A DNA stretch of 7,538 nt. Origin: an uncultured Subdoligranulum sp. GTDB taxonomy: Bacteria > Bacillota_A > Clostridia > Oscillospirales > Ruminococcaceae. Each line of letters starts with the position of its first letter. Within the stretch, counting starts at the first letter, position 1. The notes under the pieces were generated by a model that was not told where the DNA came from, made no database searches, and saw only the letters and a list, made by a program, of their open reading frames with translations. Positions 1 to 6,954 of the stretch are shown here, one piece after another. A program made the translations under genes and the position numbers. The stretch spans positions 1 to 7,538 of the forward strand of contig NZ_CALADU010000172.1 in NCBI RefSeq assembly GCF_937890665.1. Reading direction: 5' to 3'.

Positions 1-1
1 G

Positions 2-1060
2 GAATACATGGCCAAACTGGGCGTTCGCACCGTGGATGAACTGGTAGGCCGCACCGACCTGCTGAAGGTAAAGGCCGCCCCCAAGGGGTCCCGCGCCAGT
101 GAAATGGATCTGAGCGCACTGCTCAAGAATCCCTTGCTGGAAGATACCAGTGTGCACTTCGACCCCAAAGCGGTCTATGATTTTGCTCTGGAAAAGACCC
201 CCGACATGCGGGTTTTGATGAAGAAGTTCAAAAAATCCTTCGACATGGCCGAACCCAAACCCATGACCATTACGCTGGATGTAGGCAACACGGACCGTGC
301 CTTCGGCACCATCTTCGGCAGCGAAATCACGGCCAAGTTCGGCAATACGCTGCCCGATGATACCTTCCATGTAATCTGCCGCGGTTATGGCGGCCAGAGC
401 TTCGGCGCTTTTCTGCCCAAAGGCCTGACGCTGGAACTGATCGGCGACTCCAACGACTATATGGGCAAAGGGTTGAGCGGCGGCAAATTGATCGTCTATC
501 CGCCCAAAGAGGTCACCTTTGACCGGAGCGAAAACATTGTGATCGGCAACGTAGCGCTCTACGGTGCGACCGGCGGCAAAGCCTTCATCAACGGCGTGGC
601 CGGCGAACGGTTCTGCGTGCGCAACTCCGGTGCCGTAGCCGTCGTCGAGGGCGTGGGTGACCACGGCTGTGAATATATGACCGGTGGTACCGTAGTGGTG
701 CTGGGTAAGACCGGCAAAAACTTTGCAGCCGGTATGAGCGGCGGCATTGCTTATGTACTGGACGAGGACTGGGACTTCTACCAGCGCGTCAACAAGGACA
801 TGGTCAGTCTGGAGCCGGTGGAGCACAAGTATGATGTTTCTCTGCTGAAAGATTTGATCCGTGAACACGTAGAACTGACCGGTTCGCCCCGCGGCAAGGA
901 AATTCTTGACAACTTTGGCGAATACCTGCCCAAGTTCAAGAAAGTCCTGCCCCACGACTACGACAAGATGCTGCGCCTGATTGCCCAGATGGAAGAAAAG
1001 GGCGAGGACAGCGAGCAGGCCCAGATCGAAGCATTTTACGCCATGAAAAACGCCAAGTAA
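2..1060 (+). CDS. gltB: Glutamate synthase large subunit, C-terminal part (5' end outside window)
   Basis: This is the last 352 or so residues of the large (alpha) subunit of glutamate synthase, which makes two glutamates from glutamine and 2-oxoglutarate. The frame is open from the first bases, reading Glu-Tyr before the Met at position 8. That Met is internal, because the family is about 1,500 residues long. The first 30 residues (GVRTVDELVGRTDLL) match the end of the FMN-binding synthase domain. The rest is the glycine-rich GXGXG beta-helix domain: a GYGGQSFGAF stretch, then repeated Gly-Gly turns such as LSGGKLIVYPP, GATGGKAFINGVAGERF, YMTGGTVVVLG and GMSGGIAYVLDE. This domain spaces the glutaminase and synthase sites. 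The amidotransferase domain and the 3Fe-4S cysteines would lie upstream of the window. It stops at TAA, 15 bases before gltD, so the two are almost certainly co-transcribed. Identity is clear from sequence and context. Confidence 0.95.
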   Translation, partial: EYMAKLGVRTVDELVGRTDLLKVKAAPKGSRASEMDLSALLKNPLLEDTSVHFDPKAVYDFALEKTPDMRVLMKKFKKSFDMAEPKPMTITLDVGNTDRAFGTIFGSEITAKFGNTLPDDTFHVICRGYGGQSFGAFLPKGLTLELIGDSNDYMGKGLSGGKLIVYPPKEVTFDRSENIVIGNVALYGATGGKAFINGVAGERFCVRNSGAVAVVEGVGDHGCEYMTGGTVVVLGKTGKNFAAGMSGGIAYVLDEDWDFYQRVNKDMVSLEPVEHKYDVSLLKDLIREHVELTGSPRGKEILDNFGEYLPKFKKVLPHDYDKMLRLIAQMEEKGEDSEQAQIEAFYAMKNAK

Positions 1061-1066
1061 GGGAGG
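1061..1066 (+). promoter_or_regulatory. Ribosome binding site of gltD
   Basis: GGGAGG directly follows the gltB stop codon and ends 9 bases before the ATG at 1076. It supports that start and fits translation of gltD from the gltB message. Confidence 0.75.
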
Positions 1067-1075
1067 CAGACTACA

Positions 1076-2548
1076 ATGGGAAAACCGACAGGATTTATGG
1101 AGATCAAACGGCAGACCAGTCTGGAACTGCCGCCCGAAGAGCGTATTCAAAATTTCAAAGAGTTTCACCTTCCGTTGTTGGCAGAGGAACAGCAGGCACA
1201 GGGCGCCCGCTGCATGGATTGCGGCGTCCCCTTTTGCCAGAGTGGCATGCTATTGGGCGGCATGTACAGCGGCTGCCCGCTGAACAACCTGATCCCCGAA
1301 TGGAACGACCTGATTTATCAGGGCAAGTGGGATTTGGCAGTACACCGCCTGATCGCCACCAACCGCTATCCTGAATTCACCAGCCGGGTCTGCCCCGCCC
1401 TGTGCGAAGCAGCCTGCACCTGCGGCATGACCACCGGCGATCCGGTCACCGTCAAGGAGAACGAGCGCGCCATTGTGGAATACGGCTACGAGAGCGGCGC
1501 CATCCATGCTGTTCCCCCGCCGACCCGCACCGGCAAAAAGGTAGCGGTGGTCGGCGCTGGCCCGGCAGGTCTCTCGGTGGCCGATCTTTTGAACAAACGC
1601 GGACACCAAGTAACGATTTACGAGCGCGAGGACCGCGTAGGCGGCCTGCTGATGTACGGCATTCCCAACATGAAGTTGGAAAAGTGGGTCATTGACCGCC
1701 GGGTAAAGGTCTTGCAGGAAGAAGGCATTGAGTTTGTGCTGGGGGCTGACGTTGGCAACGACGTAAGCGCCGAAGATCTGAAAGCCCAGTATGACGCAGT
1801 GATACTTTGCTGCGGTGCCAAACAAGCCCGTGACCTCAATGCACCGGGACGGGACGCCAATGGCATCTACTTTGCGGTGGACTACCTGACCAGTGTTACC
1901 CGCAGTCTGCTGGATTCCCACTTTACCGATGGCAAAGCCATCAATGCCGCCGGCAAGCGAGTGTTGGTCATCGGCGGCGGCGACACCGGCAACGACTGTG
2001 TGGGCACCGCCATCCGTCAAGGCTGCGAGAGCGTCCTGCAGTTGGAAATGATGCCCTGCCCGCCGTCGGAGCGTACCCCCGGCAACGACTGGCCTGAATG
2101 GCCCCGGGTGCTGAAAACCGACTACGGCCAGCAAGAGGCCATTGCCAAGTTTGGCAGCGATCCGCGCGTGTACCAGACTACCGTCAAGGAATTCTACAAA
2201 AACGATGCCGGTCAGGTCTGTGGCGCTCTGCTTGCCAAACTGGAAAGCCAGATTGTGGATGGCCGCCGTCAGATGGTGCCAACCGGAGAAGAATTCTCTG
2301 TGGACTGCGATCTGGTACTGATTGCCGCTGGCTTTGTAGGATGCGAGTCCTATGTAGCCGATGCCTTTGGGGTAGATTTGACACCTCGCGGCACCGTTTG
2401 CGACACCCAGTATGCCACCAACATTCCCAAGGTTTTTGCCTGCGGTGATATGCGCCGCGGCCAAAGCTTGGTGGTTTGGGCCTTGCGGGAAGGACGCGAC
2501 ACTGCCGCCGTAGTAGACGCTTATCTGATGGGATATACCAACCTGTAA
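1076..2548 (+). CDS. gltD: Glutamate synthase small subunit (NADPH-oxidising)
   Basis: This 490-residue protein is the full family length. It takes electrons from NADPH onto FAD and passes them through iron-sulfur clusters to GltB. The N-terminal di-cluster domain shows Cys46, 49, 54 and 67 (CMDCGVPFC, then GCPLNNLIPEWN) and Cys106, 110, 114 and 116 (CPALCEAACTC). They supply the ligands for two 4Fe-4S clusters. A first dinucleotide fold (VVGAGPAGLS, GxGxxG at 160-165) followed by GGLLMYGIPNMKL binds FAD. A second (VIGGGDTGND, 300-305) binds the nicotinamide nucleotide, and SERTPGNDWPEWP is typical of GltD. The C-terminal CGDMRRGQSLVVWALREGR closes the FAD site. Related NfnB/SudA-like proteins share this fold, but the gltB gene 15 bases upstream settles the assignment. 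The ATG has a GGGAGG site at proper spacing. Confidence 0.97.
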   Translation: MGKPTGFMEIKRQTSLELPPEERIQNFKEFHLPLLAEEQQAQGARCMDCGVPFCQSGMLLGGMYSGCPLNNLIPEWNDLIYQGKWDLAVHRLIATNRYPEFTSRVCPALCEAACTCGMTTGDPVTVKENERAIVEYGYESGAIHAVPPPTRTGKKVAVVGAGPAGLSVADLLNKRGHQVTIYEREDRVGGLLMYGIPNMKLEKWVIDRRVKVLQEEGIEFVLGADVGNDVSAEDLKAQYDAVILCCGAKQARDLNAPGRDANGIYFAVDYLTSVTRSLLDSHFTDGKAINAAGKRVLVIGGGDTGNDCVGTAIRQGCESVLQLEMMPCPPSERTPGNDWPEWPRVLKTDYGQQEAIAKFGSDPRVYQTTVKEFYKNDAGQVCGALLAKLESQIVDGRRQMVPTGEEFSVDCDLVLIAAGFVGCESYVADAFGVDLTPRGTVCDTQYATNIPKVFACGDMRRGQSLVVWALREGRDTAAVVDAYLMGYTNL

Positions 2549-2560
2549 TCCTTAGTAACC

Positions 2561-2600
2561 AAAACCACCCTGCCGGAAATAATCCGGCAGGGTGGTTTTT
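2561..2600. terminator. Bidirectional intrinsic terminator between gltD and the GH13 gene
   Basis: The left arm 2561-2576 pairs perfectly with the right arm 2584-2599 (16 bp, ACCACCCTGCCGG core). One further A-T pair closes a five-base AATAA loop. The right arm ends in TTTTT (2596-2600), giving the U-tract for gltD. The left arm begins with AAAA, giving UUUU on the minus strand for the convergent GH13 gene that ends at 2624. This single hairpin in the 75-base gap serves both directions by its look. Confidence 0.9.
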
Positions 2601-2623
2601 ATCGTTTATAGAAAAGACGCTGC

Positions 2624-3946
2624 TCAGCGCTCCATCTTCCAGAAAGCGCAGCTATAAGGCGGCAAAGTACTGCCTCCGCCAAAGTCATGGGGTTCCCCGG
2701 TAATCAGGTCCATCGCCATACCACAGCCCGCATCAAAGTGGGCCACATAAGGCGCACTGTCGGCGTTGATGGCCACCAACACCCGCTCTTCCTCAGTGCG
2801 GCGCTCAAAGATCAGTTGTTTAGGCTGTACCATTACGTTGCGGTAGCTGCCATTGCAGAGCGCCGGGCTGGCCGTACGAGCCTGTGCCAGCAAGGAAATC
2901 CAGTGGGTCAGCTCATTTTCTTCGGGCTTTTCGATGGCCGGGCGCAAGGTGGGGTCGCCGTTCTTCTTATCTCCCTCAACGCCCCATTCACTGCCGTAAT
3001 AGACCGCCGGCACCCCCGGCATGCCGAACAGCAAACCGTACAACGGCTGCAGGCAAGCCTTGTCGGTCAAAATAGTAGCCACCCGGGTCACATCGTGGTT
3101 GTCCACAAAGGACAAAAGATGCTTGCCCGTGTAGAGGCACCATGGCTCTGCACCGAACTGCCGGTTAAGGCTGTAACTGATCTCGTGCATATTGCCGGTA
3201 TTAAAGCTGGAATACAGGCCCTTATAGCACTCGTAGTTGGTCACGCTATGGCAAGCGTGGTCGTTCATCCATCGGTTGTAATCCCCATGGAGTGTTTCCC
3301 CTACCAGCACAAACTCCGGCTTGACCTGATCGGCCAGCGCCCGCAGCTCCGACAAAAAGCCCAGATCCAGACAATAGGCCACATCCAGACGCACCCCGTC
3401 GATGTCGTAGTCCTTGACCCAGCCGCGGACCACCTCAAACAGATACTGCTTGACCGCCGGATTCTGCAAATTGAGCTTCACCAGTTCGTTGCAGCCCTCC
3501 CACGATTCATACCAGAAACCATCGTTGTAGTTGGTATTGCCGTCAAAGCTGATATGGAACCAGTCCTTATACGGGCTGTCCCATTTTTTCTCTTGCACAT
3601 CCCGGAAGGCCCAAAAGCCACGACCCACATGGTTGAATACGCCGTCCAACAGTACCCGGATCCCCGCCTGATGCAGCGCATCCACCACGGTTTTCAGGTC
3701 TTCGTTGGTGCCCAAACGGCAATCCACCTTGGTATAATCGCGGGTATCATAGCCGTGCGCGTCACTTTCAAACAACGGGTTGAAAAGCACACAGGTCGCG
3801 CCAAGATTTTGGATATGCTCTACCCAGTCCAGTACCCGCAGCAGTCGATGCTGCTGGGCTTGTTCGCTGTTTCCATCGTTTTGCAGCGGTGCACCACACA
3901 ACCCCAGCGGATAGATCTGATAGACGACGGCTTCGTTGTACCACAT
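2624..3946 (-). CDS. Alpha-amylase family (GH13) glycosidase, cytoplasmic
   Basis: This 440-residue protein is a retaining glycoside hydrolase of family 13. All four conserved regions are present: DGVFNHVG (101-108), GVRLDVA (174-180, nucleophile Asp178), LVGETLHG (214-221, acid/base Glu217) and FVDNHDVTR (260-268, Asp265). The first strand YQIYPLGL is also typical. There is no signal peptide and no N-terminal CBM34-type domain, so it probably cleaves imported maltodextrin-type oligosaccharides inside the cell. The region after NHVG (GRGFWAFRDVQEKKWDSPYKDWF, in part) resembles the neopullulanase/cyclomaltodextrinase/maltogenic-amylase branch. The exact bond and substrate cannot be read from sequence. 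The start is well supported: AGGAGG at 3954-3959 lies 7 bases upstream of the ATG. The gene is 45 bases downstream of the membrane-protein gene, probably in one transcript, and ends before the shared terminator. Confidence 0.92.
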   Translation of the reverse strand: MWYNEAVVYQIYPLGLCGAPLQNDGNSEQAQQHRLLRVLDWVEHIQNLGATCVLFNPLFESDAHGYDTRDYTKVDCRLGTNEDLKTVVDALHQAGIRVLLDGVFNHVGRGFWAFRDVQEKKWDSPYKDWFHISFDGNTNYNDGFWYESWEGCNELVKLNLQNPAVKQYLFEVVRGWVKDYDIDGVRLDVAYCLDLGFLSELRALADQVKPEFVLVGETLHGDYNRWMNDHACHSVTNYECYKGLYSSFNTGNMHEISYSLNRQFGAEPWCLYTGKHLLSFVDNHDVTRVATILTDKACLQPLYGLLFGMPGVPAVYYGSEWGVEGDKKNGDPTLRPAIEKPEENELTHWISLLAQARTASPALCNGSYRNVMVQPKQLIFERRTEEERVLVAINADSAPYVAHFDAGCGMAMDLITGEPHDFGGGSTLPPYSCAFWKMER

Positions 3947-3953
3947 AGTTTTT

Positions 3954-3959
3954 CCTCCT
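3954..3959 (-). promoter_or_regulatory. Ribosome binding site of the GH13 gene
   Basis: On the minus strand this reads AGGAGG, a perfect Shine-Dalgarno core, 7 bases before the ATG at 3946. It fixes the start of the glycosidase. The rest of the 45-base gap shows only a weak 5-bp inverted repeat and no convincing promoter. Confidence 0.85.
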
Positions 3960-3991
3960 GTTTTTCGTGGGGAGTATCCCCCGCATATCTA

Positions 3992-4531
3992 TTACAAAAA
4001 ACGCTTGAGTTTTCGGCGCAGTACCCGCCGGTAATAGAGCGTAACAGCCCCCACAGCACGGTCACATATAATAAAGGACAAATTTCCCATTGCCAAAAGC
4101 AGTCCTGCCACAAAAGGGCCGTCTGCCGTCAGTTCTTGCCATACCACAGGCCCCAACAAGGCAGAAAGAAGCCCATAAATCAAGAGGGTCGCTCCGTTGA
4201 ACACCAACAGAGTAAGACCCCACCGCAGCGCTGCCGGACGGATACGGCATAATCCGCGGCGCAGCACAGGATAATAGCCCATCAGCATCGCGTAAAACAG
4301 TGCCAGTTCTGTTTCAGGAACCAGCAGAAGTCCCAGCACGGAGGTTGCCCCATACAGCAGCAGCGCGTATCGGGGGCCATATTCCTCCAACACGGGAATC
4401 AGCAAAAAGCTGGCCAACATCGGCGCCGCATAGGTGCCAATCTGCAATGCAGCGCCCAACAGCATCCACACCACCGAAAGCGCACATAGCACACCGCAAA
4501 GGGCAACAATTCTGCTTTCGGATCTGTGCAT
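3992..4531 (-). CDS. Multi-pass membrane protein of unknown function
   Basis: I do not recognise a named family with confidence. The 179-residue product is almost entirely hydrophobic, with about six likely membrane segments near residues 8-29, 32-49, 54-72, 76-92, 104-125 and 138-163. A basic tail (YYRRVLRRKLKRFL) probably faces the cytoplasm. Size, helix number and the short loops recall substrate-binding S components of ECF transporters, but no diagnostic motif is visible and no ECF ATPase is nearby. This is only a resemblance. The longest frame opens at a GTG at 4540. I prefer the ATG at 4531 because AGGTGA (4537-4542) lies 5 bases before it and contains that GTG. A promoter lies just upstream, making this the first gene of a unit with the GH13 gene. 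Confidence 0.75.
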   Translation of the reverse strand: MHRSESRIVALCGVLCALSVVWMLLGAALQIGTYAAPMLASFLLIPVLEEYGPRYALLLYGATSVLGLLLVPETELALFYAMLMGYYPVLRRGLCRIRPAALRWGLTLLVFNGATLLIYGLLSALLGPVVWQELTADGPFVAGLLLAMGNLSFIICDRAVGAVTLYYRRVLRRKLKRFL

Positions 4532-4536
4532 TCCTT

Positions 4537-4542
4537 TCACCT
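4537..4542 (-). promoter_or_regulatory. Ribosome binding site that decides the membrane-protein start
   Basis: The minus strand reads AGGTGA, matching the 3' part of the AGGAGGTGA consensus, 5 bases before the ATG at 4531. The in-frame GTG at 4538-4540 is part of this site, so it is unlikely to be the true start. A CTGC-GAAA-GCAG mini-hairpin (4541-4552) touches the site, though the predicted transcript start falls inside it. Confidence 0.6.
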
Positions 4543-4554
4543 GCTTTCGCAGTT

Positions 4555-4583
4555 ATTATACCCTATTCCCCTGTGCTTTGCAA
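4555..4583 (-). promoter_or_regulatory. Sigma-A-type promoter for the membrane-protein/GH13 unit
   Basis: On the minus strand TTGCAA (4578-4583; 4 of 6 matches to TTGACA) is followed by exactly 17 bases and a perfect TATAAT (4555-4560). Transcription would start near 4547-4549, leaving about 17 bases before the ATG at 4531. The -35 box and most of the spacer lie inside the last codons of the deacetylase gene. The promoter would therefore uncouple the two downstream genes from it. Confidence 0.65.
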
Positions 4584-5381
4584 TTCCGAGAGCTGTTCCA
4601 CCGTACAAAAAGTATAGCCCTGTGCACGGAACCACTGGATAATATCCGGCAGCGCTTTCACGGTCTGTCCGGTCGCCTTGGTATCGTGAAGCAGGACGAC
4701 GCAGGTAGAAAGGCCCTCCGCGTCTTCTTGGATATTGCGCAAAATCTGCTGGGCATCTGGATGGGAGGCGGTGGCATCTTCGCCGCACACATTCCAGTCG
4801 ATCCAATGCCAGCCTTTTTCCTCTGTCTGCGTCTTGAGTGTTTTCATGATTTCCCGGCCGCCGTAACGGTAACTTACCGTATTGGTACTGCCGCCGGGGA
4901 ACCGCAGCCATGTCACATCCTCCAGCAGCAGATAGGGCTCCAGTGCCTGCCGCAGTTGCTTGATATCCTGCCAAAAAGCATCGCTGCTGCGATAGATCGT
5001 CGCATAGCGATGGGTAGCGCTGTGCATGGCCACCTGATGTCCCTGCTCCACGATGGTACGCACCAACGGCAAATATGCCTGATTGATGTCCTGTGCACAG
5101 ACAAAAAAGGTGGCGGGGACCTTTTCTTCCTCCAAAATATCCAATAGCGGCTGGGTATTCACGCTGGGGCCATCGTCAAAGGTTAGGCACACCAATTTGG
5201 GCAGTGCAGTTTCTCCCGTTGCCGCAACAGCCGCAAAGCAGTCGTTGGGAATTTCTGTTTCTGCATATTCCCGATGGTACAACAGATGGATCATCGCCGT
5301 CAGCACGGCCAGCAGCAGTCCCAATACCACCCACGCCAAAATTTTTTGGCGTTCTTCTTCCTGTCGGCGATTGTAACGGAT
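4563..5381 (-). CDS. Membrane-anchored polysaccharide deacetylase (NodB/CE4 family)
   Basis: This protein removes N-acetyl groups from an extracellular polysaccharide, or possibly peptidoglycan; the substrate is not readable from sequence. Counting from an ATC at 5381, the product has 272 residues: a short basic N-terminus, one membrane helix at about 14-35, then the NodB domain outside the cell. All CE4 motifs are present: TFDDGP (67-72, catalytic Asp69 and metal-binding Asp70), HSATH (metal ligands His120 and His124), RFPGG (160-164), the Trp-rich WHWIDWN (191-197) and LLHDT (230-234, His232). The start is uncertain. No ATG, GTG or TTG lies between the trkH terminator and the membrane helix, apart from a TTG inside the terminator T-tract at 5432. 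The frame is open back to an ATG at 5576, but that part overlaps the end of trkH and the terminator and is not protein-like. GGAGGG lies 8 bases before the ATC. The domain call is firm; the start is not. Confidence 0.88.
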   Translation of the reverse strand: MRYNRRQEEERQKILAWVVLGLLLAVLTAMIHLLYHREYAETEIPNDCFAAVAATGETALPKLVCLTFDDGPSVNTQPLLDILEEEKVPATFFVCAQDINQAYLPLVRTIVEQGHQVAMHSATHRYATIYRSSDAFWQDIKQLRQALEPYLLLEDVTWLRFPGGSTNTVSYRYGGREIMKTLKTQTEEKGWHWIDWNVCGEDATASHPDAQQILRNIQEDAEGLSTCVVLLHDTKATGQTVKALPDIIQWFRAQGYTFCTVEQLSELQSTGE

Positions 5382-5387
5382 GGTGCT

Positions 5388-5396
5388 CCCCTCCCC
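5388..5396 (-). promoter_or_regulatory. Strong ribosome binding site before a non-standard start of the deacetylase
   Basis: The minus strand reads GGGGAGGGG. Its GGAGGG core (5389-5394) leaves 7 bases before the in-frame ATC at 5379-5381, counted 8 from GGAGG. No canonical start codon lies at the proper distance in the deacetylase frame. The ATG at 5398-5400 lies in front of this site and is in a different frame. Confidence 0.5.
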
Positions 5397-5403
5397 GCAT
5401 GAT

Positions 5404-5432
5404 TTGCTACAAGGTATGCACCGTGTGGACAA
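5404..5432 (-). promoter_or_regulatory. Weak candidate promoter for the deacetylase
   Basis: The minus strand has TTGTCC (5427-5432), 17 bases, then TAGCAA (5404-5409). The matches are 4 of 6 and 3 of 6. I list it because a promoter is expected in the roughly 40 bases between the trkH terminator and the deacetylase ribosome binding site. It is the best-spaced pair there. Confidence 0.3.
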
Positions 5433-5471
5433 AATAAAACCCCGCTTTCCTTTGACGGAAAACAGGGTTTT
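5431..5471 (-). terminator. Intrinsic terminator of the trkA-trkH operon
   Basis: The hairpin begins 4 bases after the trkH stop codon. Arms 5457-5471 and 5436-5450 give 15 consecutive pairs in minus-strand RNA, around the six-base loop GUCAAA. Two of the pairs are U·G wobbles. A U-rich tract (UUUUAUUUU) covers the end of the second arm and the bases after it. In plus-strand RNA the two wobbles become A/C mismatches, so it is directional. Confidence 0.85.
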
Positions 5472-5475
5472 GTAA

Positions 5476-6946
5476 TCAATAGGATTGCACGGTACTCGCG
5501 GCACGTTTGCGCCAAAGCCGCGGCGAAAACAGCGCCAACATGGGGTACAGTTCCAAACGGCCGGCCAACATATCAAAGGAGAGCAGCAGTTTTACCGAAT
5601 CGGAGAAATCCGCAAAAGAACCCATCGGTCCGACCAGTTCCAGACCGGGCCCCACATTGTTGAAGCAGGTAGCCACCGCCGTAAAGGTAGCTACCAAATC
5701 AAATCCATCCAGAGATACCAGCAAAACCGAAGCCGAGAACAACAACATGTAAATATTGAAGTAGTTATGGACCCCGCGCAGCGTCTTTTCATCCAGAGGT
5801 TTTCCCTCAAAACGGACGGTGGTAACAGCATGGCTGTGCAGCATCTTATTCAGATCTTGCCGGGCTGCCTTAAAGAAGATAATGATGCGGGAAACTTTCA
5901 ATCCGCCAGCAGTGGATCCCGCACAGGCACCAACGAAAATCAGAAGCACCAGCACGGTACGGGAATAGTTGGGCCAGAGATTGAAGTCCGCCGTGGCATA
6001 GCCGGTGGTTGTGACCACTGAGGCCACCTGAAAGAAAGCAGTGCGCAACGCCGTCCCCACATTATCGTACAAGCTGGCAATGTTGATGGTGATGGTAATG
6101 GTGGAGAACGCCACAATCCCCAGATAGACCCGCAATTCTTCCGAGCGGAAGGCATCACGGAAATGGCGCAGCAGTATGAAATAGTACAGGTTGAAATTGA
6201 TACAAAAGAGCAGCATAAAGATGCCGATAACCACTTCAAAGAAGGGATTATTGTACGCACCTACGCTGAGTGCCTTGTTGCTGAAACCACCTGTACCGGT
6301 CGTGCCAAAGGAATGAATCAGTGCATCGTACAGCGGCATACCGCCAACGCAGAGGATGATCACCTCTGCAACTGTCATCACGAAATAAATCTCGTACAGA
6401 ATTTTGGCACTGTCCCGCAGTTTGCTGGAGATCTTACCCACCGTAGGCCCCGGGACCTCAGCACGCATCAGGTGCATAGCCCGTCCATCTGTCATAGGCA
6501 GAATGGCCATAGCAAAGACCAACACGCCCATACCGCCGATCCAGTGGGAGAAACTGCGCCAAAACAAAAGGCCACGGCTCATCGACTCCACATCGGTCAA
6601 AATTGTAGAACCGGTCGTGGTAAAGCCGGAAACCATCTCGAAAAAGGCATCAAAAAAGGACGGGATCTCGCCGGAAATAACAAAGGGCAGCGCCCCAAAT
6701 ACCGACATCAATACCCATACCAACGCCACGATCAACAAACCGTCCCGGGCGTAAATCGTGGTATTGCGGGGGCTGCGGTGGCTTAACAACGCCCCCAATA
6801 CTGCCCAACCCGAGAATGGGCCACAAAAAGGCCAGCACGATATTCCATTCCCCATACAGGGCGGAGCAGACCGTCGGGCAAAGCATCAGCACCGCTTCGA
6901 TCAAAAAGATGCGGCCTAACACAAAACCTACCATTTTAAAGTTCAT
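5476..6946 (-). CDS. trkH: TrkH-type potassium uptake protein, channel subunit, reading frame broken by an apparent +1 frameshift
   Basis: TrkH forms the membrane pore for potassium uptake and works with the TrkA gating ring. Residues 1-51 (start ATG at 6946, first membrane helix) are in one frame. The remaining 438 are in another, from about 6792 to the TGA at 5476. Joining them by removing one base from the C5 run at 6792-6796 gives LGSIGALLSHRSPRN and a 489-residue protein of normal family length. The four pore loops each carry a filter glycine: GFTTTGSTIL, GTTGTGGFS, VVTTTGYA and NNVGPG. DGLLIVALVWVLMSVFGALPFVISG and the C-terminal DMLAGRLELYPMLALFSPRLWRK are also typical (long runs named in part). 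A Met at 6855 could open the second frame, but it lacks a ribosome binding site and would lose the first helix. The gene starts 10 bases after trkA. The shift may be a sequencing error, a pseudogene or a phase switch. Confidence 0.88.
6792..6796 (-). other. Probable frameshift site in trkH (run of five G on the coding strand)
   Basis: The coding strand reads AGT ATT GGGGGC GTT here. With five G the upstream frame continues as Ser-Ile-Gly-Gly-Val-Val-Lys-Pro-Pro and leaves the family pattern. With four G it reads Ser-Ile-Gly-Ala-Leu-Leu-Ser-His-Arg-Ser-Pro, which fits TrkH and joins the rest of the protein. A lost-base change at GGGTTGGG (6803-6810) is possible but gives a poorer junction. Confidence 0.7.
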
Positions 6947-6954
6947 GCCCGGCG

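Noticed and set aside
1250..2464. A 404-codon open frame on the minus strand opposite gltD
   Set aside because: It mirrors gltD, whose every motif is intact. The predicted product is low-complexity-like, rich in Ala, Gly, Val and His, with no domain and no ribosome binding site that I can see.
3969..3981. Small inverted repeat GGGGA-GTA-TCCCC between the membrane-protein and GH13 genes
   Set aside because: Only five pairs, with no T-run on the minus strand after it, so it is not a convincing terminator or operator.
2687..4252. A 521-codon open frame on the plus strand opposite the GH13 and membrane-protein genes
   Set aside because: It is antisense to genes with complete catalytic motifs and good ribosome binding sites, runs across their gap, and its product has no recognisable domain. 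It is open only because of the codon composition of the opposite genes.
5382..5576. N-terminal extension of the deacetylase to the ATG at 5576
   Set aside because: It would overlap the end of trkH and read through the trkH terminator. The extra residues are Cys/Trp/Arg-rich and not protein-like, and a strong ribosome binding site lies further downstream.
6797..6815. Programmed +1 frameshifting as the mechanism in trkH
   Set aside because: No in-frame stop or rare codon pauses the ribosome at the site, and no prfB-like internal Shine-Dalgarno site with a stop is present. I know of no TrkH family using recoding. An indel is simpler.
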